Shown here piece by piece: positions 1-6,181 of a DNA stretch of 14,411 bases; the stretch's first letter is position 1; each line of letters begins with the position of its first letter. The notes below the pieces were generated by a model. That model was given only the letters and a program-made list of their open reading frames with translations. It did not search any database and was not told the origin of the DNA. The position numbers and the translations under genes were made by a program. Origin of the DNA: Bacillota bacterium (GTDB lineage: Bacteria; Bacillota; Clostridia; Lachnospirales; Lachnospiraceae); assembly GCA_017861355.1 (NCBI GenBank), contig JAGFXQ010000058.1, positions 1 through 14,411 of the forward strand. Reading direction: 5' to 3'.

Positions 1-863
1 TTTCGGAACACAGTACAAAACTCTTCTTCCCTGCCTTCTTTCACATAGAAAGCTAATGCTCTCGGTTCAATGGACGGCAGCCACCTTAATGTATCGAGGA
101 GCTCGGGATAGTCTCCGATAAATTCACTCTTTCCATCGATATGGCCATGATCCGCTATCACGAACAGCACCGTATCCTGAAGGCTATGGCTGAGTCGTTC
201 CAGCTCTGCATCAATTCTCTTCATCCAAGCAATCGATTCCTCACTGGTGATACCCTTCCTATGCATGGAAGTATCCGGCTCGTTCCAATAAGTGTAGAGA
301 TAATGCCTTCCGTCTTCCTTACAAAGCTTCTCAACCCCCTCCAGCAGTTCTTCAAAGCTTTCCGTGTAATAGGTACCGAATTGGGATACCGATTCCGCGC
401 GAACACCGGGCTTTTCTCTGATCTTATCCACGACTGATTGATAAGGAATGTACCGCGGAGCAACCGGATAATCCGCTACGGTTTCCCCATAGTCATTGGT
501 ATTAATAAAAATATTCACATTATCCTGTACTTCAGGAAAATGCAGGCTCCATCCAAGCCAGGCATGCTCTGCAGGTGATAGTCCACTTTCTATGGTCGTC
601 GTCGCTGCAGTGGTGGTCGGTGGAAATACGGAAGCGATTTCTTCGCGCATGTGTCGGAGTAAGAAGCTATCTTCGGGTAACGCATCCCTGAGATTCTTAC
701 TTCCCATCGCATCAAATACCATAATCGCGACATTACGATAACCTCTTGCCAGGATTTCATCCGCCGTCTTCAAGGTTGGGTGATCCGGCTCCACACCGAA
801 ATATTTTTCAACTGAATTAATCAAACTCAATATGCTATTATCATAACTTGGATACCTGATCAT
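1..863 (-). CDS. Type I phosphodiesterase / alkaline-phosphatase-superfamily protein, 3' end cut by window edge
   Basis: I translated the minus strand from the ATG at 863 and it stays open for 287 codons to the window edge, so the C-terminus is missing. The protein starts MIRYPSYDNS. Asp51 lies in a VFDAMG segment, the usual first metal site of the family. A PPTTTAATTT stretch (residues 81-90) holds the likely threonine nucleophile, and an ADHGH motif nearer the end supplies metal-binding Asp/His. A WNEPDTSMH segment between them fits another metal position. This pattern is that of the nucleotide pyrophosphatase/phosphodiesterase branch, which hydrolyses phosphodiester or phosphomonoester bonds using two metal ions. 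There is no signal peptide, so it is probably cytoplasmic. The start is supported by GGGAGG four bases upstream. The substrate is unknown. It is divergent from ytaF and transcribed separately from the sugar operon. Confidence 0.88.
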   Translation of the reverse strand, partial: MIRYPSYDNSILSLINSVEKYFGVEPDHPTLKTADEILARGYRNVAIMVFDAMGSKNLRDALPEDSFLLRHMREEIASVFPPTTTAATTTIESGLSPAEHAWLGWSLHFPEVQDNVNIFINTNDYGETVADYPVAPRYIPYQSVVDKIREKPGVRAESVSQFGTYYTESFEELLEGVEKLCKEDGRHYLYTYWNEPDTSMHRKGITSEESIAWMKRIDAELERLSHSLQDTVLFVIADHGHIDGKSEFIGDYPELLDTLRWLPSIEPRALAFYVKEGREEEFCTVFR

Positions 864-895
864 AATACCTCCCACGATACTCGCTTCCATTTATC

Positions 896-924
896 TTGAT
901 AGAAAGATTATCTGATATTATAAA
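896..924 (+). promoter_or_regulatory. Candidate sigma-A promoter for ytaF
   Basis: TTGATA (896-901), a 17-base spacer and TATAAA (919-924) match the sigma-A consensus at 5 of 6 positions in each box. Transcription would begin near 931. The ytaF transcript would then have an unusually long leader of about 177 bases containing the duplicated segment and its short reading frame. Confidence 0.55.
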
Positions 925-945
925 TCATTTTTCCTGATTTATCCA
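917..945 (-). promoter_or_regulatory. Candidate sigma-A promoter for the phosphodiesterase gene
   Basis: On the minus strand, TGGATA (940-945) and a perfect TATAAT (917-922) are separated by 17 bases. Transcription would begin near 910, giving a leader of about 47 bases before the ATG at 863. The -10 box overlaps that of the opposing ytaF promoter. The -35 match is only 4 of 6. Confidence 0.5.
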
Positions 946-971
946 GTGCAAAATGCCATAAAATGCAGGTG

Positions 972-1072
972 AAATCCCCATGATTTCCGTTCAGGTTATC
1001 TCTTTCCTATGTACTGCCGTGTTAGGAATTTCACTTTTACTTGGTACTTTTCTTAAACCATATCTACCAAAA
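972..1072 (+). repeat. 101-bp exact direct repeat, upstream copy of an internal ytaF segment
   Basis: Every base from 972 to 1072 is identical to 1211-1311, at an offset of 239 bases. Similarity stops sharply on both sides (g/a before the repeat, t/c after it). The copied piece corresponds to about codons 35-68 of ytaF, which cover its second membrane helix. Perfect identity in a non-essential position points to a recent duplication or to an assembly artefact. Confidence 0.97.
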
Positions 1073-1096
1073 TATGATCTCAACGATAAAATCTAA
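980..1096 (+). CDS. Possible 38-residue membrane peptide made from the duplicated ytaF segment
   Basis: A short frame opens at ATG 980 with AGGTG at 967-971, eight bases upstream, and closes with TAA at 1094-1096. It begins MISVQVISFL, is identical to YtaF residues 38-68 through the repeat, and ends in a unique charged tail, KYDLNDKI. It would form one membrane helix. It lies inside the predicted ytaF transcript and its stop is 11 bases before the ytaF ATG. The stop itself overlaps the AAGG that could serve as the ytaF ribosome site, so translational coupling is possible. It may equally be a non-functional remnant of the duplication. Nothing beyond the start signal shows that it is expressed. 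Confidence 0.3.
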   Translation: MISVQVISFLCTAVLGISLLLGTFLKPYLPKYDLNDKI

Positions 1097-1107
1097 GGTT
1101 CTGTATC

Positions 1108-1770
1108 ATGAATAATTTTGTATTTCAAATATTTGAATCAGTAATCTTTGTAATCGCATTATCCACGGATGCATTGATCGCAAGCTTTGCTTATGGCAGT
1201 AATAAGATTAAAATCCCCATGATTTCCGTTCAGGTTATCTCTTTCCTATGTACTGCCGTGTTAGGAATTTCACTTTTACTTGGTACTTTTCTTAAACCAT
1301 ATCTACCAAAACCATATCTACCAAGCAGTATACTTCATGTGGTTTCCTTCGCAATCTTATTTATCATAGGTGTCATCAAGCTGTTGGATAATATCATCAA
1401 GTCTATGATTGATAAGCATGCCATGATCAATAAACAGATCAAATTTCAGTTGCTTGATCTTCATTTCATCCTAAATATCTATGCGAATCCGAAAGACGCC
1501 GATATTGATAATTCCAAGACACTTTCGCCAAAAGAGGCATTATCCCTTGCTATTGCATTATCCATCGACAGTATGGTGGCCGGTGTTGGCGCAGCATTAT
1601 CAAATGTAAGCATCCTGGCTGTATTAATAACATCTCTGATACTTAGTACATTGGCAGTGAAATTAGGAGAACTCATAGGGCATAAGTTAGGTGAAAAATC
1701 ACCTTTTGGCTTATCCTGGCTAAGCGGTGCTATATTAATATCACTTGCTTTTCTAAAATTATTGAAGTAA
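1108..1770 (+). CDS. ytaF: YtaF-type sporulation membrane protein (MntP-like fold)
   Basis: The product has 220 residues with about six hydrophobic segments (roughly 8-28, 39-62, 73-93, 144-165, 167-187, 200-218). The two halves carry matching Asp motifs, ALSTDALIASFAYG (Asp21) and ALSIDSMVAGVGAA (Asp154), typical of the MntP/YtaF group of inner-membrane transporters. The NPKDADIDNSKTLSPKEAL segment before the second motif is characteristic of YtaF rather than MntP. YtaF is known as a sporulation-associated membrane protein; ion export (for example Mn) is inferred from the fold only. Oddities are a five-residue tandem duplication, KPYLP-KPYLP, at residues 63-72 and the upstream 101-bp copy of its own sequence. 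The ribosome site is weak (AAGG). The gene converges on the GH20 gene with only six bases between stop codons and no visible terminator. Confidence 0.9.
   Translation: MNNFVFQIFESVIFVIALSTDALIASFAYGSNKIKIPMISVQVISFLCTAVLGISLLLGTFLKPYLPKPYLPSSILHVVSFAILFIIGVIKLLDNIIKSMIDKHAMINKQIKFQLLDLHFILNIYANPKDADIDNSKTLSPKEALSLAIALSIDSMVAGVGAALSNVSILAVLITSLILSTLAVKLGELIGHKLGEKSPFGLSWLSGAILISLAFLKLLK
1211..1311 (+). repeat. 101-bp exact direct repeat, copy inside ytaF
   Basis: This is the in-gene partner of the copy at 972-1072. It encodes about residues 35-68 of YtaF. Recombination between the two copies would delete 239 bases, including the ytaF start, and would place Met38 of YtaF behind the upstream ATG at 980. 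Confidence 0.97.
1294..1323 (+). repeat. 15-bp tandem duplication within ytaF
   Basis: AAACCATATCTACCA occurs twice in succession (1294-1308 and 1309-1323), adding five codons (KPYLP) between the second and third membrane segments. It keeps the frame. The upstream copy at 972-1072 contains only one unit plus three further A residues. Confidence 0.95.
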
Positions 1771-1776
1771 ATCATG

Positions 1777-3627
1777 TTAAATCAAGCTACGAAGTGTGTC
1801 TGCATACCATGCGATTACTTCCTGTAGCCGATACAGCTCTGATTCCTTACTGATACTTCTCCAGACAGATTTATACTGATGGAACCACTGCTCCAGGCGG
1901 CATGCGAGCGCAACCGGATTCTCTGCTGCTGCATTTGATGCATTGTATTGATACTTCTGCAGCGTTGCCCCAATGCTGTTAAAGATTTGTGTCGCCTCTG
2001 CTGCCAGAATATAAGATTTTATTATGCTTCTTTTCTCAATCGGAATAAATCGGATATTCTCATAAAGCCCTTGGATGATCAACGCAAGCTGATCATTTGC
2101 CACCTTTGCACCGGTAAAATCCAATGCCATTAGATATTCCTGCTTCTCTTGGGAGGATTTTTGCTTCGCATCCATCTCTTTCAAGCGTACGATGTGGTAC
2201 CATTCGAACACCCTCTTATAAGAGATTGCGGCAATACGCTTCACGAGCTGTCCACTGCTGTCGCCAAACTCCAGAGCGGCAATCTGTGTATTGATCTCCT
2301 CGTAAGTGGGGATTTCCCGATTCCAAGAGAATGCTGCTCCATAGATCAAACCGATTGCTGCAAATTCCGGATGATTGATATGGCCGAAATCGCCCCAATC
2401 TGTATTCAGAACTCCAAGAGCCTGATATGCATGGGCATAGCTGCACATCTTCGATATATTTTGATATGAGGACTCGACCAGATTGACAAACTGATTCCAA
2501 CCGCCGACCCCGGGACACAGATACTGTGTTGCTCCGGCTTGGTGCAACGTCCGTGTTCCTTCGTCTGTAACTCCGGCATGATATGCCCAGTTTAAACAGA
2601 TGGTCTCGGATGGAAGCTTACGGATTGCCTCTGGGAAGCCACATACAATATCCCCCCAGAACATTGGACGTTTCCCCTTTGCGATCAGGTATTCGCAAAG
2701 CTCCTTCACATACTCAATATAAAGTGTATCCACACCTTTTTGCTCCGCTAGCTCCTTCGCTCTGCCTTTTCCAAGATCGAAAGTCTCATCTGCACAGAGA
2801 TTAAACTGCCTCGAACGGAACAAAGGAAGGTATTCATCAATGAGTTTCTTGATCAAAGTCATACTCTCCGGATTAGATGCATCGATCGTGTGATGCTGCA
2901 TCCGATCCTCATAGGAAAAGGGTTGCAGCTGTGAATCCGGTAATTCGCAAAGCCCTGCATAAGTCTTTGTACTAAGCAATTTATGAAGATGACCGAAGGT
3001 GGAAAGCGACGGCACCAGCTCAATATGCAGACCGTCACAATACTCATCCAGCTCCAATATCTCTTCTGCCGTTAGCGGTGTATCATCCCTCCATACCTCA
3101 CTCAGTTCCCGGAATAGAAAGCTGTGCTCTACATAAAGCTGCAGCTGATTGATTTTATAATAGCTTAATTTATCGGCGAAGCTTTTCAGATAATCCAACG
3201 TCGGAATCCTACCTCGGGTCACGTCCAGATAGTAGCCACGGTTCTCTATATCCGGATAATCTTGAATCTCCAGGCACTTTAAACACGCCCCCTCCTGGGC
3301 GATGATCTGTCGAAGTGTTTGAATACCATATAGTAGTGCCTGTTCTGATCCACCTTGCAGCAGAATACCATCCTCATGAACAAAGAGAAGATATTCCTCT
3401 CGTCTTAACGAAGATTGCAATGTCAGATAGATACTATTTGATTCTTTCTCTCCCTTCGTAAGAGCCAGCGAAAAGCCAAGCAGCTTCTCCAGCTCTTTCT
3501 GTAATAGCTTTGCATGAGAAAATGTCTTACCGGTAGCATTTGAGTCCAGAACAATTCGGCTCTGATGTGTGAGAACTAGCTGTCCTTCCTGATACTGAAG
3601 GCATTGTGGTTTTGGTATAATATACAT
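1777..3627 (-). CDS. GH20-type beta-N-acetylhexosaminidase, cytoplasmic
   Basis: From the preferred ATG at 3627 the protein has 616 residues. An N-terminal alpha/beta domain (about 1-125) of the GH20b type precedes a TIM-barrel domain opening with the family motif RGYYLDVTRGR (about residue 130). The catalytic Asp-Glu pair of GH20 substrate-assisted hydrolysis is visible in NLCADETFDLG (Asp280-Glu281); the usual HxGGDE is altered around the pair. A helical C-terminal region of about 170 residues follows. There is no signal peptide. The expected reaction is release of terminal beta-linked GlcNAc or GalNAc from imported oligosaccharides. An in-frame ATG at 3642 exists, but it overlaps the GAGAGG ribosome site that serves 3627, so it is unlikely to be the start. 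It is the last gene of the operon, 163 bases after GH3, converging on ytaF. Confidence 0.88.
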   Translation of the reverse strand: MYIIPKPQCLQYQEGQLVLTHQSRIVLDSNATGKTFSHAKLLQKELEKLLGFSLALTKGEKESNSIYLTLQSSLRREEYLLFVHEDGILLQGGSEQALLYGIQTLRQIIAQEGACLKCLEIQDYPDIENRGYYLDVTRGRIPTLDYLKSFADKLSYYKINQLQLYVEHSFLFRELSEVWRDDTPLTAEEILELDEYCDGLHIELVPSLSTFGHLHKLLSTKTYAGLCELPDSQLQPFSYEDRMQHHTIDASNPESMTLIKKLIDEYLPLFRSRQFNLCADETFDLGKGRAKELAEQKGVDTLYIEYVKELCEYLIAKGKRPMFWGDIVCGFPEAIRKLPSETICLNWAYHAGVTDEGTRTLHQAGATQYLCPGVGGWNQFVNLVESSYQNISKMCSYAHAYQALGVLNTDWGDFGHINHPEFAAIGLIYGAAFSWNREIPTYEEINTQIAALEFGDSSGQLVKRIAAISYKRVFEWYHIVRLKEMDAKQKSSQEKQEYLMALDFTGAKVANDQLALIIQGLYENIRFIPIEKRSIIKSYILAAEATQIFNSIGATLQKYQYNASNAAAENPVALACRLEQWFHQYKSVWRSISKESELYRLQEVIAWYADTLRSLI

Positions 3628-3634
3628 TGATGTA

Positions 3635-3640
3635 CCTCTC
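3635..3640 (-). promoter_or_regulatory. Ribosome binding site fixing the GH20 start
   Basis: GAGAGG on the minus strand lies seven bases before the ATG at 3627. The competing upstream ATG at 3642 runs into this site, which argues for the shorter 616-residue protein. Confidence 0.7.
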
Positions 3641-3780
3641 ATAAGTTTGTTGTTTTATGTTAGTTGTTTCTAAATTGATTTATTAATTTTTTATTTGTTG
3701 TTTTCTATTTGCTTTTCTCTATTTATAGTTTTCTATTTATCTTATTTGTTTTTAATTATCTTAGTTTTTTCATCTACATT
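3641..3780 (-). other. A-rich, G/C-poor leader between GH3 and GH20
   Basis: Read on the minus strand, this spacer is a run of A-rich sequence with few G or C bases. It contains degenerate repeats of the AAATAGAAAA type (reverse complements at 3701-3710, 3713-3724 and 3729-3738). I see no convincing promoter, hairpin or terminator. The GH20 message would therefore have a long, largely unstructured leader. Confidence 0.5.
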
Positions 3781-3790
3781 CGGAAATCAC

Positions 3791-6070
3791 TTATATCAAA
3801 TAAACCGATTCATTCCATAGATCCTCTCCCTGATCACTGAGGAATAGCACAAATTCTCCCGGTTCGGCGACATAGTTCATATTCCGGTTCCAAAGGCAGA
3901 ATTGTTCGGTTCTTAGCCTGAATTCACAATTTTTTTCCTTCCCCTGTTCTATCCATAACTTCTGAAAGCCCTTCAGCTCTCTAACCCGCCTTACCACGCT
4001 GGCAGCTACGTCCCGGATATATAACTGAGGAACGGTATAACCATCCATTTTACCGATGTTCTTAATGGTAAAGGAGAGCGTGATTCCCTCTTCCAGCTCC
4101 TCTGCTGTAAACTGCTGCTTCGTTAGGGAAAAGCCTTGATAGATAAATTCGGTGTAGCTTAATCCGCAGCCAAAGGAGTGAAGCGGAGTCTTGGCGATAT
4201 CGTAATAATTCATCGCCGTATAGGAGCTACGGTAATTATAATAAATCGGAAGCTGCCCCACATGTCTTGGCAGGGATACCGGAAGTCTTCCACTGGGGCT
4301 ATATTCACCAAAGATAAGCTCGGCAATTGCCTTACCACCCCAAGGACCGTTATAGAAGGAGATGAGTAAACCCTTCGAGAGATCCTCGATCTCGTTCAGG
4401 ACATAAGGTCTTCCCATCAGCACTACAGTAATTAGTTGGTTGTTCTGTTCTTTGAGACTCCGTATTAATTCAAGCTGAACCTGTGGCAGGGCGAGAAATG
4501 CACTATCCACCCCTTCCCCACAGTCCATACTGATCTTATTACCTGCAATTGCTGCACCATTGGTATCAAAGGTCACTTCTCCGAAGCGGGAGGAGGAACC
4601 ACCGAGTACTGTGATGACAAGATCACATTCCTTCGCCAGCTCTACCGCTTTCTCTCTCTCATCCTCGCTTCCCTCCATCAGCTCGCAACCCTTCGCGAAT
4701 CTCACTTCAATCGTTCGACGGGAGACTTTAATGTAGTCCTTGATTCCCCGAAGGACAGTAATTCCTTCGCCCTCGCGAAGCGGTGGAGTATAGTCCCCCA
4801 ATTGGTGATAGATCTCATCTGCATTCGGACCGATGACTGCGATGGAGCTTACCTTACTCAAATCAATTGGAAGAAGCTGTTGTTCATTTTTAAGTAATAT
4901 TGCTGACTCCAATGCTAATTGATAGGACTGCGGATATTCCTGAAGGGTATAGCCCTTTTTGTTCGAATCCTCCGGAAGATAAGGCTGTTCGAATAAGCCT
5001 CGTTCAAACTTTAGCGTAAGGACCCGAAGAACTGCGAGGTCGATATCCTCCATCCTGACCAGTCCTCTCTGATACGCTTCGCCAAGCTTAGAAAATGCCT
5101 CATCCCACAGACCGATGTCCACACCGGAGGTTAAAGCCAGCGCGCCGGACAGAACTCGGTCATTCGTCATGACATCGAGCTGATCGATTGCAACTCCATC
5201 CGCCATTACCACACCATCAAAGCCCATTTCCTCGCGCAACACCTGATTCAACAGCCATGCATTTGCATGACAGAATACACCGTCAATCTCATTATAAGCT
5301 GCCATCACGCCTTCCACACCGACCGTGGCGCAAGCTTCCATCGCCGGGAAATGGATCTCCCGAAGCTCTCGCTCCCCAATTCTTGCCGCGCTGGCATTGA
5401 CTCCGCCGGTTCCTTCCCCTTGGGCGCAAAAATGCTTAGCCACAACTCCAACACCCTTGCTATGAAGTCCTTCTACTGCTGCCTTGGCAAACTCCGATGC
5501 CAGATAAGGATCCTCGCTATAACACTCCTCACTCCTGCCCCATCTGGGATCCCGTAGGATATCAAGCATCGAGACGAGTGCCAGATCCACTCCCTGCTCC
5601 TTCAGCTGTTTACCGCATACCGCATACGCTTCTCGAAAAAGCTCGGGATGAAAGCTTGCCCCGCTACAGAGGTTCACCGGCAACAAATATCCGTCCAATG
5701 CCTGATGTCCATGGGGACATTCACTGCTCATCATCACCGGTATCTTCAGTCTGGAATGAGCCAGTACATAGCTTTGAACCTGATTGTAGGCCTTTATCGA
5801 TAGGGAACCACTCAACCCACTGTCATAGTCCTTCCCCGCCCAGGGATCGGCGCGGTATAATCCATATAAGGTCCCCAACCCGCTGTACTTCTCCACTTCC
5901 TCCATGAACTCCTTAGATAGAATAATCTCCTCCCGTTTACGCTCATAAATTGCGAAGCCGTAAAGCCTCTGATTCAACTGCCCGACCTTCTCTTCCAGCG
6001 TCATATGAGAAAGTAGATCCACCGCCCTCTCTTTCGGAAGCCTCGTCGGATCCTCATATAAATAAGCCAT
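3791..6070 (-). CDS. GH3 beta-glycosidase (beta-glucosidase/beta-xylosidase type)
   Basis: The 759-residue protein has the standard three-part GH3 build. A TIM-barrel domain (about 15-360) contains SSECPHG, RDPRWGRSEECYSEDP, the KHF substrate motif (Lys212-His213) and the nucleophile Asp291 in GVVMADG. A second alpha/beta domain (about 385-600) contains GEVTFDTNG and a GEGVDSAFLALP segment in which Glu519 is a candidate acid/base. A C-terminal fibronectin-III-like domain (about 640-750) completes it. It lacks the KHFPGHG and Asp-His features of NagZ-type GH3 hexosaminidases, so retaining hydrolysis of beta-glucosides or beta-xylosides is the better guess; exact specificity cannot be read. There is no signal peptide. 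AAAGGAGG six bases upstream supports the start. It follows GH38 after a 111-base gap holding a strong inverted repeat. Confidence 0.92.
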   Translation of the reverse strand: MAYLYEDPTRLPKERAVDLLSHMTLEEKVGQLNQRLYGFAIYERKREEIILSKEFMEEVEKYSGLGTLYGLYRADPWAGKDYDSGLSGSLSIKAYNQVQSYVLAHSRLKIPVMMSSECPHGHQALDGYLLPVNLCSGASFHPELFREAYAVCGKQLKEQGVDLALVSMLDILRDPRWGRSEECYSEDPYLASEFAKAAVEGLHSKGVGVVAKHFCAQGEGTGGVNASAARIGERELREIHFPAMEACATVGVEGVMAAYNEIDGVFCHANAWLLNQVLREEMGFDGVVMADGVAIDQLDVMTNDRVLSGALALTSGVDIGLWDEAFSKLGEAYQRGLVRMEDIDLAVLRVLTLKFERGLFEQPYLPEDSNKKGYTLQEYPQSYQLALESAILLKNEQQLLPIDLSKVSSIAVIGPNADEIYHQLGDYTPPLREGEGITVLRGIKDYIKVSRRTIEVRFAKGCELMEGSEDEREKAVELAKECDLVITVLGGSSSRFGEVTFDTNGAAIAGNKISMDCGEGVDSAFLALPQVQLELIRSLKEQNNQLITVVLMGRPYVLNEIEDLSKGLLISFYNGPWGGKAIAELIFGEYSPSGRLPVSLPRHVGQLPIYYNYRSSYTAMNYYDIAKTPLHSFGCGLSYTEFIYQGFSLTKQQFTAEELEEGITLSFTIKNIGKMDGYTVPQLYIRDVAASVVRRVRELKGFQKLWIEQGKEKNCEFRLRTEQFCLWNRNMNYVAEPGEFVLFLSDQGEDLWNESVYLI

Positions 6071-6112
6071 GTTACTCCTCCTTTACTGATCCTACTATAT
6101 CTTATTTATTAC

Positions 6113-6173
6113 AAACGAGGGACCTTCCCCCAAGCCTTACCATTGCAAGACATTGAGACCAGGCCCCTCGTTC
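6113..6173 (-). terminator. Intercistronic hairpin between GH38 and GH3
   Basis: Arms at 6113-6124 and 6162-6173 form a 12-bp stem around a 37-base loop. On the minus strand all positions pair if two G-U wobbles are allowed (6122/6164 and 6113/6173). On the plus strand the same positions are A-C mismatches, which indicates selection for minus-strand RNA. It begins eight bases after the GH38 stop. The following sequence is only weakly U-rich, so partial termination or 3'-end stabilisation of the upstream message is more likely than a complete stop. Confidence 0.6.
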
Positions 6174-6181
6174 ACTTAGCT

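Noticed and set aside
141..741. Short plus-strand frames at the left end and one minus-strand frame at 221-463
   Set aside because: They are shadows of the phosphodiesterase gene, whose minus-strand frame is open from 863 to the edge and carries clear catalytic motifs.
864..1107. Manganese riboswitch ahead of ytaF
   Set aside because: The leader consists mostly of the direct copy of ytaF coding sequence. I could not find the paired conserved loops expected of the yybP-ykoY class.
972..1311. Insertion sequence or CRISPR as explanation of the repeats
   Set aside because: Only two copies exist, both ytaF sequence, with no transposase, terminal inverted repeats or spacer pattern.
1771..1776. 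Bidirectional terminator between ytaF and the GH20 gene
   Set aside because: Only six bases separate the stop codons and no inverted repeat is visible across them.
3791..6070. GH3 as a NagZ-type beta-N-acetylglucosaminidase
   Set aside because: The KHFPGHG and Asp-His features of that group are absent; KHFCAQGEG and the C-terminal fibronectin-III-like domain fit beta-glucosidase/xylosidase types.
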